This document shows, in pieces, positions 22,871-37,800 of a stretch of 64,000 nt of DNA; position 1 is the stretch's first letter, and every line of letters begins with the position of its first letter. The DNA comes from Paracentrotus lividus. Taxonomy: Eukaryota; Echinodermata; Echinoidea; Camarodonta; Echinidae. The DNA lies in the NCBI GenBank assembly GCA_940671915.1, contig CALNVZ010003434.1, positions 5,491,091 through 5,555,090 on the forward strand, read 5' to 3'. A model generated the notes under the pieces. The model worked only from the letters and a program-made list of their open reading frames with translations, was not told where the DNA came from and did not search any database. Both the position numbers and the translations under genes were made by a program.

Positions 22871-25800
22871 CTAATTAAAATGATGTGAGTAAAAGAGAAA
22901 AAGAATTCATCCAAATTCATCATTTATATCATTCATATCATTTATCATCAAAACAAAAGTGAAAACGGCAGCCACTGAGCATGCTTGTTCATTAAAAAAA
23001 AAAACGAGATCAAGTTAATTAAGTGTCTATAGGCCTATAACAGCCCCCCCCTCCTTAGCTTTTCAAAACGCTGATCAAGGGAAATTTGGGTGAAAAAATA
23101 TCTGCTCCCCTATTGGCGAATGCTGGATCCGCCCTTGTAGGCCTGTAACTCTTTTCGATACCCCTTCCAACATCTTCAAGTAAGAAAATAAATTTTCTGA
23201 CATGTACATTCTAAAGATGATACTCATTGTCTGTAAACTGTAGGCCTACCCTTTTTTTAAATTTGTGTAGATTGGTTTTTGTCATTGCCATTTCTCACCA
23301 TTAATTTTGAGGGTGTGCTGTTGGCTCGGAAAAGGTTACAGGTGCCCCAGCTTAAACAGTTTTTCAATATTTGTTATACACTTCGTTATAGATCGTGAAA
23401 GTTTAATAAAGTTAAATACGGTTTTGACAGAGTAAAGTTGAGTTTCACTCGTTTGTAAACGATGTGTTGGCTCACTGGATAGACCGTCCGCCTTATAATC
23501 GGAAGGTCGTTGGTTTAATCCCACAGGAGGCGATCGTTGTGGCGACAACCTATGCATGTTAGAACCTGCCAGAATCGTGTCAGAATCGTAGGTGACCGAA
23601 GACGTATCTCCGACTCTATCTACGATAGGCTACAACGTCGACTTGCCTCCACGCAAACAATAGACTAACAGTAGCTTGTATCCGATAATACAATAGCCTC
23701 GACCTTCGCGTCTCTCGCGGCTCGACTTCTCTTGTCGCAGCTTAAAATCAACCAAAATATGAACTTGTACACTGTGGCGATCCTTGCGACTGACACAGGC
23801 GATCGAGTGTTTTCTACCTGACGGCGGCCTGTCGCCTTTAGGTTCGTGATTGTCCTCTCAGTCGCGCATTATAATTTGGGTCGTGAGTGATTTTTGAAAA
23901 TTTCAAAAATTTGCGGCGACTGTACAGTATCTGAATGGGAGGTCGATTCCTGAATTTTGGAGAATGTAGGTGGCGACAAAGATCGTAGCGGCTTAAATTT
24001 CACTGGCCGCTCGGTTCAGCGATGCGTGCAACGTACGCTGGAGCGCGGCAACCTACAACTGGCCGCTGTTCTGCTCTGCTAAACACGTTCTATCTGGCGA
24101 CAATCTACGATAGCAAATTGTCGCGACAAGAGAAGACAGGCTACGGTCATTGACGTCAACCAAACTGACGCCGGCTATTGTTTAACTTGTTGAGAAACCA
24201 TCGGCGAACAGAATTTTTCTACGTATTTGTTGGCGACAAACACGATAATTCACGATCTTACAGGCGATTGGACCTGCGCATGTGGCGATGGTACTAAAAG
24301 GTAGTTCGCAGGTTGTCGCCACAACGATCGCCTTCTGTGGGACAGGCCCTTTAAAGACGTTAAAAATTGTAATTGCTGCTACCCTGTTTTGGGGATAGAG
24401 CAACGTCCATCTGGCGCTGCTCAGCGGCTGCCGGGCCGAAGAATAGAAAACTAAAATTTGGAGCGTTCCTTTTTTTCTTTTCTTTTAATTGCGATATCTA
24501 CTAGAGGCCAATTTCATTGATTGCGTAACTCTAGCCTACATGACAATCAATCCTGGCAACTTCAATGTACCGTAGTCTGTTTTTTTTTTTTTTTTTTTTT
24601 TTAAAGCACATTAACCTATATTATTGTTTGGCTAATATAATGTAGATACCAGAGTAACTCTGTGCAACATTCAGTGATTTGGTAATTATTTCAATGTTAT
24701 CAGTATGATACCACTTGTTATAAAAAAAAGATTAGAAAGGGGGGGGGCAACAATATTGGACGACCCCTTGACTAAGGATGTGATTGACTAACAAACTACG
24801 AAAGGTATACCTCTGAAATGTTGTGTCTGAAGATAGTACCTTAAAAAAAAGCCCCACAAAACAAAAAAACAAAAAAGTGCATTAGGCCTATTTAGTTAGT
24901 ACAGAAGTGACACCAAATTTGTTTAATACCGTGTTTAATCAATGCAATTGTTGTTTTTTCAACAGTGTAAAAAATTGAGTGGTAGAACACATTTTCAAGA
25001 TACGGCACATGACATGAAATACACTCTGCGAAATGGTCGGGTATTAATAATGATTCAGGCAGATCATTTTTTTCCCTTTCTTTCTCTTTCATATTGCGCC
25101 TGTTGTTTACCCCGCGTCTACACCTTAAACGTAAAATTTACCCGCATTTCCTGAATAAGCACCAATGGCTAGTCTGTAGTTAGTAGCTTCGTTAGTAAGA
25201 CTGAAACTGTTATAGAGGGCGTAGCGAGTATTTCCTTCGAAATCTTCGAGACTAATCCGTAGTTCGTAGGTATTTTGTGTCGAAAGGCGATGAATGTTGT
25301 CGTTACCAAGCCAGTGTTCACCAGAGACGTTTCCAAAACCATTCTTGTATTCAGACCATGCAAGATAAAAGTCAACCGACCCGTCCTGTCTCCGTTGAAA
25401 CACCTACAATACAGTCATGAATACATGAAACTATAAATAAGAACAATGAGCATGATAGTACAGGATATCACAGATCAACTGGCATTAATCTTCAAGTTCC
25501 TATCACACACCTTATGGGATATGGAGACCGTGCCTTGTCATCCATTGCTCCACTCGTTTGGAACTCCCTCCCTTCGTCGCTTCGAGAAATTGACAGCATC
25601 GAACACTTCAAATCATGACCCAAAACTAATTCATTTCGGCAGAAATGTAGTAATAAACTTAATTTGGATGAGCCTGCGCCTTTGAATGTTTTTAACAGAA
25701 ATATGGCGCAGTATAAATGATGTGGATCATCATCATCATCATCATCGACTCAAAATAACATCATCTAAAAATAAGTGGAAAGAATTAGGCCTACCCTACG

Positions 25801-28800
25801 ATCAAATAAATTGATTTTAAAAAAGTAGGCATAGTGGAAGGCGACATCATGGACCCCATTAACTCTGATAGGTCACAAACAAAGAATGCAATCTGAAAAA
25901 TGGGCAACTTATAAGTAATGTAAGTTATTCAGGAGGGAAAATGCAGTCCTTTCTTGCCGAAGTTTAGACTTCGCAATGAAAAAAATAATTATGCATATGA
26001 TATTGAATTGAACTTTATTCACCACTTTTAATAAAAAACATTCATAAAAACATACAAATTAAGAAATATAAAATGGTTCATACAAAATATAATATTACAT
26101 ATATGTGGGAACATTTATAAGAATAGTGAAAGGATCATCGACAAGTCAAATAGGGTAGATGTAGGGAATACCGGCCACTTAAGCTCATTTGCTTAATTAG
26201 CACATGAAAACAATAAAATCACAAAAGAAAAATTCTCATTGCTTAGCTACATCATTCAACTTTATTTTCCAAAAAAAATTGAGGTAATCAAATATTTGTT
26301 GAGGCAGTAATATGCAAATAATGACGTCATCGTAAATTGTCCAGCATTCCCTACAGTGTAGGAAATACCGGACAGTATGATTTTAACCCTTTTCTTTGTA
26401 TAAAGATCTGTCTGGAAGCACTGATTTGAATGTAAACCATCAACTTAACATGTTTGTATTGATTTTTTATAACATTATTCATTTTTAGAAGATTATATGC
26501 ATTTTACTACAAAATTTCAAAACACTCAGAATAACTTTATATCTCATGTAGATCATGACATATCACAATAATAATAAAAGAGAAATAGAAATTTCAAAAT
26601 TGTCAAACAATTTAATAAATAAATATAATACCTTATATATACAACTTATATTTGATCTACATGCTTAGCAACTCAACCCGGAAGTAAAACAAACAACCGT
26701 CCATGTGGTGTCCGTATTCCCTACACAAAAAAATGACTGACTAGCACTTTTCAACACACTGCCACCCTAATACACAGGCTTTGTACAGTGCAAACACTCC
26801 ATACACGTTTGGCCCACCCTCCACACATGTCCATAATGCATGAAATAAGAGGTCATGCCCCAATTCTATTTTTATACCATCACATTCTCTAAAATGTCAA
26901 TTTTTACATCAACCATTTTTCAGGCTGCAATTTTTCTACCTTGACAATTGTGGTAGTTTTCTCGGAGATTTCTCACTTGTTGTTGTCGAATACAGCATTC
27001 AACTTTCCCAGACAGACCACCTGACCAATAGATGCCGGTATTTCAACTCGGTTGATCTTATGTTGGCAGCTAGGGCTGGACATGTGGTGACCGTCCGATA
27101 TTCCCTACTGTCCGGTATTCCCTACATCTACCCTAGAACTTATAAATTTTGATCCTGAAATTACATAATTTTAAAACAAACAAGACGATAACATAAATAC
27201 AACTTGGGGAATCTAGTACAAAGTATAACATAAGTATAATTGATTATATATCATTCTCCCATATTCTGCATTAAGTGGATTTTTAGATGTCTTTTAAAAG
27301 TTTGTAGAATATTGCACTGTTCGAAATTTCTCGTAATTTATTCCAGATTATGGGACCTTGCATAAAAATATATTGTTAGAGAAAGAATTGGCCATAAATT
27401 GCACGAGTATCAGCTGAAATTCTAGTCTTATATCGATGTATATCTCTGTTGGTTTGAAACATAGTTGCCAAAATTGTGGTAATAGGTTGTATTGATAGGA
27501 ATACTTAATACAGCATAGTTGAAAATAGAGTCGTTAGCATTTATTCAGCAGAATATATATTTAATGTTAAGAAAAGAGGTCTGCTATAACATAGAAAGGG
27601 TTTGTGGCATATTATACGAACTGCCCTCTTTGTCGAAGAAAGATGCGATTCAACAAGTGTTGTTTGCCAAATCCCCAAATAATATTACAAAATAAGAGAA
27701 CTGCTGAAACTGCTTATCCTATAAAGGAGAGCTAATGGTGTAAAATGAAGTCAAAGGAGCTGAGCTTTCGATCCTAGCAGAATCTTCGTCAGAGACAAAA
27801 TGACACAGGAAAGTAGGGAACAAACATGGATATAGAAAAGACAGAGAAAAGCTACACCTAAGTGGCAAGCCAAGAGGGAGAGACAAAAGGGGGATTGATC
27901 TCACCTCCTCTTGCTTTTTGATTGGCTGGCTTCTTCACACTTTTACATCCCCCTTTTTGTTCTCTCCCTCTTGGCTTGCCACTTAGGTGTAGCTTTCTCT
28001 GTCTTTTTCATATCCATGTTTGTTCCCTACTTTTCTGTGTCATTTGTCTCTGACGAAGATTCTGCTAGGATCGAAAGCTCAGGCTCCTTTTTGACTTCAA
28101 ATAATATTACAGTATGATGTATAGGGTAAAATCAATGAATTATACAATATAAGAATAATATTTTGGCGTAATGATGTCTTTAAGTTTACTGATTATTCCT
28201 ATTGTTTTGGAGACTTAACGTAATACATTATAGATATGAGTCTTCCGTTTCAAATCTTTATCTATACTAATTCTAAAAATTGTATAGTATTTGCATGTTG
28301 AATATATTGCCATTCATGTATGTTTTAATTTCGTTTTCACTGGCTTTCGAATAATTGAACACCATTACATGGGTCTTTTCATAATTAAGATGTAATTTAT
28401 TTGCTTCAAGCCATTTGCTAACCTTTGTAATTCACGGTCAAAATTTTGAGTAAGACATTCCACATCACTGTGTTTATAAAATACATTGGTGTCATCATAT
28501 GACATAAATTGCATTGTCATTGCCTTTTTGGACAACTCACTCCTTAGGGTTGGTATTGTGTCTTTTCTATGACATTATGTGTAGATCCCGACGGGATTAA
28601 TATTTAATTGAGTATTTAAATTGCCGTGTAAGGTGGAAATTGTAAAAAAAAAATTAAAAAAAAAAAATCGTGTTCGGCTGAGGCAGATAATAAAGAGGAG
28701 AGTACGAGTTTGCGAGAAAAAAGTGTATTATCGTGGAAATTGATTCCCCCCCCCCCGAGTCCATGATGGTGTATATAAACTATAGTCATGATTATTTGGA

Positions 28801-31800
28801 TAATATATATAACACTAACATATACGAAAACTCACACACACACACACACACACACATAATGCTGGAATACAACAAACATTAATGAAAATTAAGTTTGTAA
28901 TTGAACCCACCGTCCATCCCCCACCATCGGTCTCCATATCACAGTAAGCATCTAGAGAATTATTAACACCACCAGGATAGATAGAATATACTCCAGAGAT
29001 GTTCACACCACCAGCTGAAGCTCATAACAGTCTCTCGTGCAGGACCTGGACAGGCGAGGAATAGATTTGATAAATCATGATAAAACACAGTCCTTCAAAA
29101 GCTCTTAAAACTATTTCCATGGATAATAATTGATCAAAGTGATTGCTCCCAACATATGAAGTTGTGTGCCATGTTTCGTGAAAAAAATCTCTGTTGAATT
29201 AACAAAAATTATTGAAATAAAGCTGAATTTCAATTTTGTTTAAATTTTGATTTTCTCTCCATTGACATTGTGTACAATTTCTTGGCACAAACAAACCTTA
29301 AATCAACATGCTGGAACTGTTTAACAACAGGTGTTAAGGAATATCATTCGGAAGTTATTTTTATATCACTCATCGACTAACTCATGTGCGAATATGAAAT
29401 AAACCCGTTGCGTAATGCATGAATAACATGAATTAAGGCAAAATTATCATGACAAAGTCACAAAACCGTCTTTAAGTGTGCTCACTCGTCCATGACACGA
29501 CGAAAAAGTGCTCAGTTCTAACAAAATGTTTCGATAATGTTGTGATAATATCTGATGTCAATTCTTTAAATAAAATTGTTGGATTTTACCATTTTAGAGG
29601 CCAGAACATTATTTAAAAATTGTGCTCACTCATCCATGAAAATAGTGAATGTATCGGGATTGGTGTTGGATGGTAAAATTTTGGATGATAAAACCACCAA
29701 AACAATTCAACACAAAATGGTTATTTTTACAGACCAAAAAAATGACCCTTGTGACTTTTGAAAATGTCCATTCTTGCTTTAAACGTTGATCATTCATGCA
29801 TGTCTCAGGGGATCGATGTCATTTTTTCACAGAAGGTACTCAAGAAGTGTAGAAACCCCCTCCAAATTATTATGCTCAAAACAAGCCCGTTCAAAATTTA
29901 TATCATTTTGAATAGGGGGACTTACTTTTCTGTTATTGTATACTACATGTACATTTGGTATCACAAGATAAGACTCTCCTTTCGGCATCAAAAAGTTATC
30001 CCTAAACTTACTTCGGCAAATGAACTAGGGCGTTCAGAATCAAATAGACTTTGTTGTAGCTTTGGGTGTTCTAATAATTTTGGCCGAGACTCTATATATT
30101 AACACGTATCAGGACATCTCCCTCGGAGGACAACTCCCGGAGGACAACTCCCCACAGGACAACTCCCCCGTAGGACAGGTCCCAAGGACAACTCCTCAGG
30201 AGGACATCTCCCCCAATGAAACTCCCCGGAGGACAGTCCCACAAAGGACATATCCCCTGAGTACAACTCCCCCGGAAGACAACTCCCCCGGAGGACAACT
30301 CCCTGGAGGACAACTCCCCCGGAGGCGACGCCCCCCGGAGGACAACTCCCCGCGGAGGACAACTACCCCGCAGGACAAGTTCCCCGGAGGACAACTCAAT
30401 CATTCCGGAGAACAGATCCACATGCACTCGTTAATTTTTGCTCCATTTGCGATTTTTTTTCTTTTTTTTAAAAACCGAAAAAGCCATTCATGGAAATACA
30501 AAATCTTTGGACATTTTTTTTTTCCGCGCAAAGGGTGTTAAAGTTTGGCACTGTAGAGGCGCACTGCTATTGGAACCGAATTTTATCGAAAAAGAGAGTG
30601 AGAGAAAGAGAGATATCAACTTTAATCTTAAATCACCATAGGAAGATGATCTGATTAGATTTTAGAGTAAGTAGGTCAATGGTCAGGCCCATACTCGGAT
30701 TTTTGCGGGGGTTCGAAATTAAAAAAAAAAAAGAACCTTTTGAAGGGATAATTTTTGAGCGCGAAGCGCGTGCCGAAAATCTAGACTAAAAATGACCCGA
30801 AGCGGTTTTTTTTTTTTTTTTTTACTTTATCGGTTTTGTTGTTGTTGTTATTCTTTTACAAACGGTGACGATCACCTTTCTTTTAGCCCCCCCCCAAAAA
30901 AAAAGAAGAGAAAAAGGATTTCGAGCGCGAAGAGTCAAGTAAAAATTTTATATCACACCTCTTCAATTATACAAAAATGCATGTACATAATTGGATTTTT
31001 TTTTGTTTTGTTTTGTCTTGTTTCAGCAAATTTTTTAGAATTATAAATATTTTCATCGGATAGGTTGACGGAAATACTGAAAAATTGGTTAATATGCCGA
31101 GATGTTTTGTTTTCATGTACTTCTGGAGAAATTTTCATACCAACACTAGTTGCAATAACACCCTCTTATGATAGCGAACAACGGCATGAATGCAAAAATG
31201 TGCAAGTGCATACTTATGAACACACATCATTCAGATATCAATATTCGGTATGTTTGGGATAAATGTAAAACAAGTGTCTGTAAAATCTTAAACCCAATGA
31301 CAATGATTGTATTACATCATTCCTTGTAAAACTGACAAAACAAGTGATGATGTTTGAATTGATTTTTGTGAATTTCTTTTTTATAAATAGAAATTGTGTT
31401 CTCGTTGAAACTTTTGCGCCCATTCTAATTTGTTTATGGCGTGATTAATTATTAATTAAAGCTTTATTATCGTGGCTCACCCCCCCCCTTACTGAAGACG
31501 ACTAGAGTTATGTAGGCCAACTCGCCTTCGTGCTCTTTTCTACTCTGTAGCTTCATATTTAAGTTCCCCATAAATAGCATCCTTCCTTTTTTCAACATTT
31601 CTTTAATTTCTGGAATTTTCATTAATTTTCCTTTTCTGAGGGTACCTTTGGGTACCTCTGAATCTGCAAAACCTAACAAACTTTTGAGGGTAGGAGTAGC
31701 CATTCATAGATTGGAATGGGTGGTTCCAATGGATGATTGGCAATATAAAGCATTTAAAGTGAGGGAGATGTCATCCGGGGGAGTTGTCCTTGGGGGATCT

Positions 31801-34800
31801 GTCCTCCGGGGAGATGTCCTCCGCAGGAGATGTCCTGCGGGTGAGTTGTCCTCAAGGGGAGTTGTCCTGGTCGAAGTTGTCCTCCGTTGGGTTGTCCCTG
31901 AGGGAGGTGTCCCCGGGGGACTCGGCCTTGGGGACCTGTCCTCCGGGGAGATGTCCTGCGGGGAGTTGTCCTCCGGGGGAATGCAAAAATGTCACTTTTT
32001 GAAGTCACAAGCCTAAAATTACTAATTTGATTCAATGATAACGGACCCATTTTTAGATTTTAAACATTTTATACGTCAGAATGTATGAAACGTGCTTCCG
32101 AACATACGGACAGGAAATTTGCGTCAAATTTCATGGTTGAGTGAGCATGCAGCAAAAATTGCCAAAACTGCCATTTTTACTTCTTTGCCATAGTATATTC
32201 GATCAAATATAATGGAATTCCTGTTTTGGAAGTGTATGCAACCGATATCCCTTCATTCACGGTTGAATGAACCCATCAAACTAAATAAAATAGGCCATTT
32301 TAGAATTACGAAGAGGTATTGCAGTAATCATTCAATAATTTTTTTTTTTTTTGTGTGTGTACATTCTTTTGATACGTGTCAAAGATCCCATGGCATTTAA
32401 TCACAAATTCATGCTTCAGTATGCACGTGAGCCTGGAATGCTTTTTTTTCAAGTACGGGCTAAAATTCAAATTTGATTGTATAACAATTCTTTTCTGGGA
32501 GTACTTTTGATTTTATTTTCACAAAAAATTCCGATGATTCACGCCTTTGTGGGCACAAGATACAGAAAATCATGAAAATGAGGAGAAGTCTTGGGCTTCG
32601 TCATGGTTCAGTGACTTTTCGAATACGTAATTTGAATCAAAATTATGTTAAGTAGAGACGAGTTGAAGCTGTGTGCCAAGTTTCATGACATAACTCACGG
32701 CAGAATTAACAATAATCATCAATGAAATAGGCCCGATTTTACATTTGTCAGGTGACTTTATGTACAGAGGTCTAACAAAAGTTTAACAAAAGTGAAATTG
32801 GGCATATTTTTATTTTCAGTTTCTGTCCATTTGACTGTGAGTAATTTTATGAAACTTTGCACAAAGCTTCAACTGGTCTCTAACTAACATGATCTTTATT
32901 CAAATAACGTATTCGAAAAGTCACTGAACCATGACGAAACCCCAAACTTTCTTCTCATTTTCAGATTATCTTGTATCTTGTGCCCACTGAGGCGTGAAGC
33001 ATCGGGATTTTAGTGCAATAAAATCAAAAGTTCTCCCCGAAAAGAATTGTTATACTCAATCAAAGTAAGAATTTGAATTTAGTCCAGACATGAGAAAAGG
33101 GCTTTTCCAGTCTCACGTAAATTTGGAAGCACCTTTTGCCTACATTCTGACATGTAAAATGTTTAAAATCTGAAAATGGGTCCGATATTATTGAATCGAA
33201 GTTGTGATTTTAGGCTTGTGAACTCCAAAAAATGACATTTTTGCATTCAACTTGTTCACTGAAGCATGACTTGATGGTTTTTCCTCAAGTTTGCTCCTTG
33301 GTAGGTAATTAAATTCCCTATACATGGACATATAATTAGATTTATAAAATTGCTTCTGGTTCTAAAATTATTGATATCTGAAATAGGGGGAACTTTCTTT
33401 TTGTTGTGTGTTTATATAAATAAACACAAAAAGAAAGTTCCCCCTATTTCAGATATCAATAAAAAAAATTAACCAGTAAGAGTTGAAAAAAATCCAATCA
33501 TATGTCCATTTAGGGAATTAGCTACCATGGGAGCGAATTTTAGGAAAATTATCAAGTCATGCTTTAGCGATCAATGGTAGAATGGGAAAATGTCCTTTTT
33601 GAAGTTCACAAGCCTAAAGTAACAACTTTGATTCAATGATATCGAACCCATACTCAGATTTAAAACATTTTACACGTGTGAGATGTAGACAAAGCGTACT
33701 TCCAACATACGGAGAAGAAATTTGCGTCAATTTTCACGGTTGAGTGAGCATGCAGCAAAAATTGCCAAAACTGCGATTTTTACTTCTTTTGCCATGGATT
33801 GTCCGCTCAAATATGACGGAATTCCTGTTTTGGAATTGTATATAGCCAATATCCTTTCATTCATGGTTGAGTGAAGCCATCAAACAAGCCAAAAAAGGGC
33901 CATTTTAGAATCACGATATTGCTGAGTACACCTATTGACTGCGTTCAGTGTAAAAATAGATTGATCTGTTGTGAGTACACATCAAATACAATTAATCCCG
34001 TTTCAAAGTATTCAGACCCATATTTTAGTTCTTTAATATATTGTACATTTAATTAAGAACAGTAATGAATTAAAATAGATAATTAATAAAATTGATGTAA
34101 AATAATGGAGATGATTTTACATAAATAAATGAATTAACAGTACCGCGGTAGTGAGGATTGTAGCAGAAAAAAAAACACGCAAAGAAAAGGCGCTCTACCT
34201 GATTGGCTTAGAAAACATATATTATTCCTAGTCCTACCTTCTGAGCAGTCTTTCCCTGTGATCCCTTTCATAGCAGTGACATTGATAACCTTCTATCGTC
34301 TCTTCACATGTACCACGCTGACACGGCCCAGAAAGACATTCTAGGAAATAGTATACAAATATTGGAATTTGATTAAGGTTCATAATAAATTTATACGTAC
34401 AGTTGTCCGCAAAATTGTTAATACCCCTGATATTTTTTAAGTTTTTTGAATTGTGCTTTTATATAAATGAATTTCGTCAAAGTTTTTAGTGATCAGTATG
34501 TTACGAACATCTGGACCATTAGGAAGGTTTGATATTTTGAGCAATTTGGTATTCCAGGGGTATTTTATTGACAGATTTACGGAAAACACCATGTTCATAA
34601 ATATTCATACCCCAGGGGTACCCAGATCAATTTCTTATCAATAACCACAAGTACATATTATTTTCTTTAAATAACTATCTGAAATAGTTTTTGCAAGCGT
34701 CTATAGTCTTTCTTAATGGCTTCTGTGGGGTCTGGCCCATGTGTCCTCTGGAAAACCTCCAGGCTGAGTCAGGTTGCATGGTCTTTGAGCCATCTTGTGA

Positions 34801-37800
34801 GTCTTCAGCTTCCTAACCACTTTATTGTTGGTTTCTTGTCAGGACTTTGAATTTTTCACTTAGGAACGTTCATATGAATGTTATTGAAATAAAATTACCG
34901 CTCTACCCACACTTTTTAGTCCCTGATTTAACACTCAAGTGATTGTTTTATCTGCACCAGATGTAAGACAATTTGGAAAAAGCTTTTCATGGACAAGACT
35001 AAAAGTGCAAGGTGTCTCCTTGAATTGCCAAATAAGTATACTGAGAGGTCTAACACAACCCACAGATCACAATCATGGTCGAAATGGATACCACTGACCA
35101 GCCAGAGACGAAGGTGCCAAAGAGTGAATACTACATAGAGGAATATTAATTATACAGACACTTCCCAATACAGACTACAGTTTTGCAGTCAGACCCATCG
35201 GAAGGCCTCTGGACAGTTCCTAAGCTCATTTAAACCAGAAATTGTAATTTTTCGACCATAATTATAAAAGTTGATGAGAGAAAGTTAGAATTTATTATAG
35301 TGATATGAACTTTCTTCAATTTGGCAAATAAAAACGATGAACCCTTCAATCTAAAGAACAGTGTGCTGATTTTAGCACGTGGCATTCACATATAACTGCG
35401 ATGGGGGATTATCAGTGCGGGTAGCACTGGGAATGTGTTCAGAAATAGGAGGCATCCCGGAGAAGACATTTGTATTAAAGATCTCGGATGAAAACTTGCA
35501 GAAGATGTTTGTAAATGTTACCTGAAACAGCATTTGACATATCAATAGGACGAAGTGCAGAAGCATACGTCCAAGTTAGTCAAGAAGTAGTTCCAAGACA
35601 ATCATACTGAATGATCTGGAGAGGAAAATTCGATGACCTGACAAGAATCCCTTGAAATGTGTCTGGGAAGTTGAAGACTCACAAAATAGCTCAAAGACCA
35701 TGCAACCCTACACAGCCTGGACGTTTTCCATAGGAAGCATTGGTCAAAAATCACGGAAGACGTGAATGATTGTTCTGGACATTCGCAAGAACTATTTTCG
35801 GTGGAAATTTAAAAATATAATTATAATCGAGATGATTAGATAATATATATTTTGACACCCCTAAAGGGTATGAATAATTATGAACTCCATTTGCGATTTT
35901 TTTTTTCTTTTTTTTAAAACCGAAAAAGCCATTCATGGAAATACAAAATCTTTGGACATTTTTTTTTTCCGGCAAAGGGTGTTAAAGTTTGGCAGCTGTA
36001 GAGGCGCACTGCTATTGGAACCGAATTTTATCGTCAAAAGAGAGTGAGAGAAAGAGAGATATCAACTTTAATCTTAAATCACCATAGGAAGATGATCTGA
36101 TTAGATTTTAGAGTAAGTAGGTCAATGGTCAGGCCCATACCTCGGGAATTTTTGCGGGGGTTCGAAATTAAAAAAAAAAAGAACCTTTTGAAGGGATAAT
36201 TTTTGAGCGCGAAGGCGCGTGCCGAAAATCTAGACTAAAAATGACCCGAAGCGTTTTTTTTTTTTTACTTTTAACGGTTTGTTGTGTTGTTGTATTCTTT
36301 TACAAACGGTGACGATCACCTTTCTTTTAGCCCCCCCCCAAAAAAAAAGAAGAAGGAGAAAAAGGATTTTCGAGCGCGAAGAGTCAAGTAAAAATTTTAT
36401 ATCACACCTCTTCAATTATACAAAAATGCATGTACATAATTGGATTTTTTTTTTGTTTTGTTTTGTCTTGTTTCAGCAAATTTTTTAGAATTATAAATAT
36501 TTTCATCGGATAGGTTGACGGAAATACTGAAAAATTGGTTAATATGCCGAGATGTTTTTGTTTTCATGTACTTCTGGAGAAATTTTCATACCAACACTAG
36601 TTGCAATAACACCCTCTTATGATAGCGAACACACGGCATGAATGCAAAAATGTGCAAGTGCATACTTATGAACACACATCATTCAGATATCAATATTCGG
36701 TATGTTTGGGATAAATGTAAAACAAGTGTCTGTAAAATCTTAAACCCAATGACAATGATTGTATTACATCATTCCTTGTAAAACTGACAAAACAAGTGAT
36801 GATGTTTGAATTGATTTTTGTGAATTTCTTTTTTTATAAATAGAAATTGTGTTCTCGTTGAAACTTTTGCGCCCATTCTAATTTGTTTATGGCGTGATTA
36901 ATTATTAATTAAAGCTTTATTATCGTGGCTCACCCCCCCCCCTTACTGAAGACGACTAGAGTTATGTAGGCCAACTCGCCTTCGTGCTCTTTTCTACTCC
37001 TGTAGCTTCATATTTAAGTTCCCCATAAATAGCATCCTTCCTTTTTTCAACATTTCTTTAATTTCTGGAATTTTCATTAATTTTCCTTTTCTGAGGGTAC
37101 CTTTGGGTACCTCTGAATCTGCAAAAACCTAACAAACTTTTGAGGGTAGGAGTAGCCATTCATAGATTGGAATGGGTGGTTCCAATGGATGATTGGCAAT
37201 ATAAAGCATTTAAAGTGAGGGGAGATGTCATCCGGGGGAGTTGTCCTTGGGGGATCTGTCCTCCGGGGGAGATGTCCTCCGCAGGAGATGTCCTGCGGGT
37301 GAGTTGTCCTCAAGGGGAGTTGTCCTGGTCGAAGTTGTCCTCCGTTGGGGTTGTCCCTGAGGGAGGTGTCCTCCGGGGGACTCGGCCTTGGGGGACCTGT
37401 CCTCCGGGGGAGATGTCCTGCGGGGAGTTGTCCTCCGGGGGAATGCAAAAATGTCACTTTTTGAAGTTCACAAGCCTAAAATTACTAATTTGATTCAATG
37501 ATAACGGACCCATTTTTAGATTTTAAACATTTTATACGTCAGAATGTATGCAAAACGTGCTTCCGAACATACGGACAGGAAATTTGCGTCAAATTTCATG
37601 GTTGAGTGAGCATGCAGCAAAAATTGCCAAAACTGCCATTTTTACTTCTTTGCCATAGTATATTCGATCAAATATAATGGAATTCCTGTTTTGGAAGTGT
37701 ATGCAACCGATATCCCTTCATTCACGGTTGAATGAACCCATCAAACTAAATAAAATAGGCCATTTTAGAATTACGAAGAGGTATTGCAGTAATCATCTCA

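Larger units (their letters stand above)
26000..28590 (-). mobile_element. CR1/L2-group LINE 3' fragment (left arm)
   Basis: Reverse complement of 57545-59690. It encodes the SYDDTN-type catalytic box, the [12 protein letters not shown] segment and the WG-KQ-LLN thumb region, broken by stops, and ends with AATAAAGTTCAATTCAATAT. It is interrupted here by two left-arm-only insertions (26153-27133 and 27690-28097). Confidence 0.75.

Noticed and set aside
23463..23522. tRNA-Ile-like gene
   Set aside because: Has box A and box B but continues into SINE body with no acceptor stem; a transposed SINE head, not a functional tRNA.
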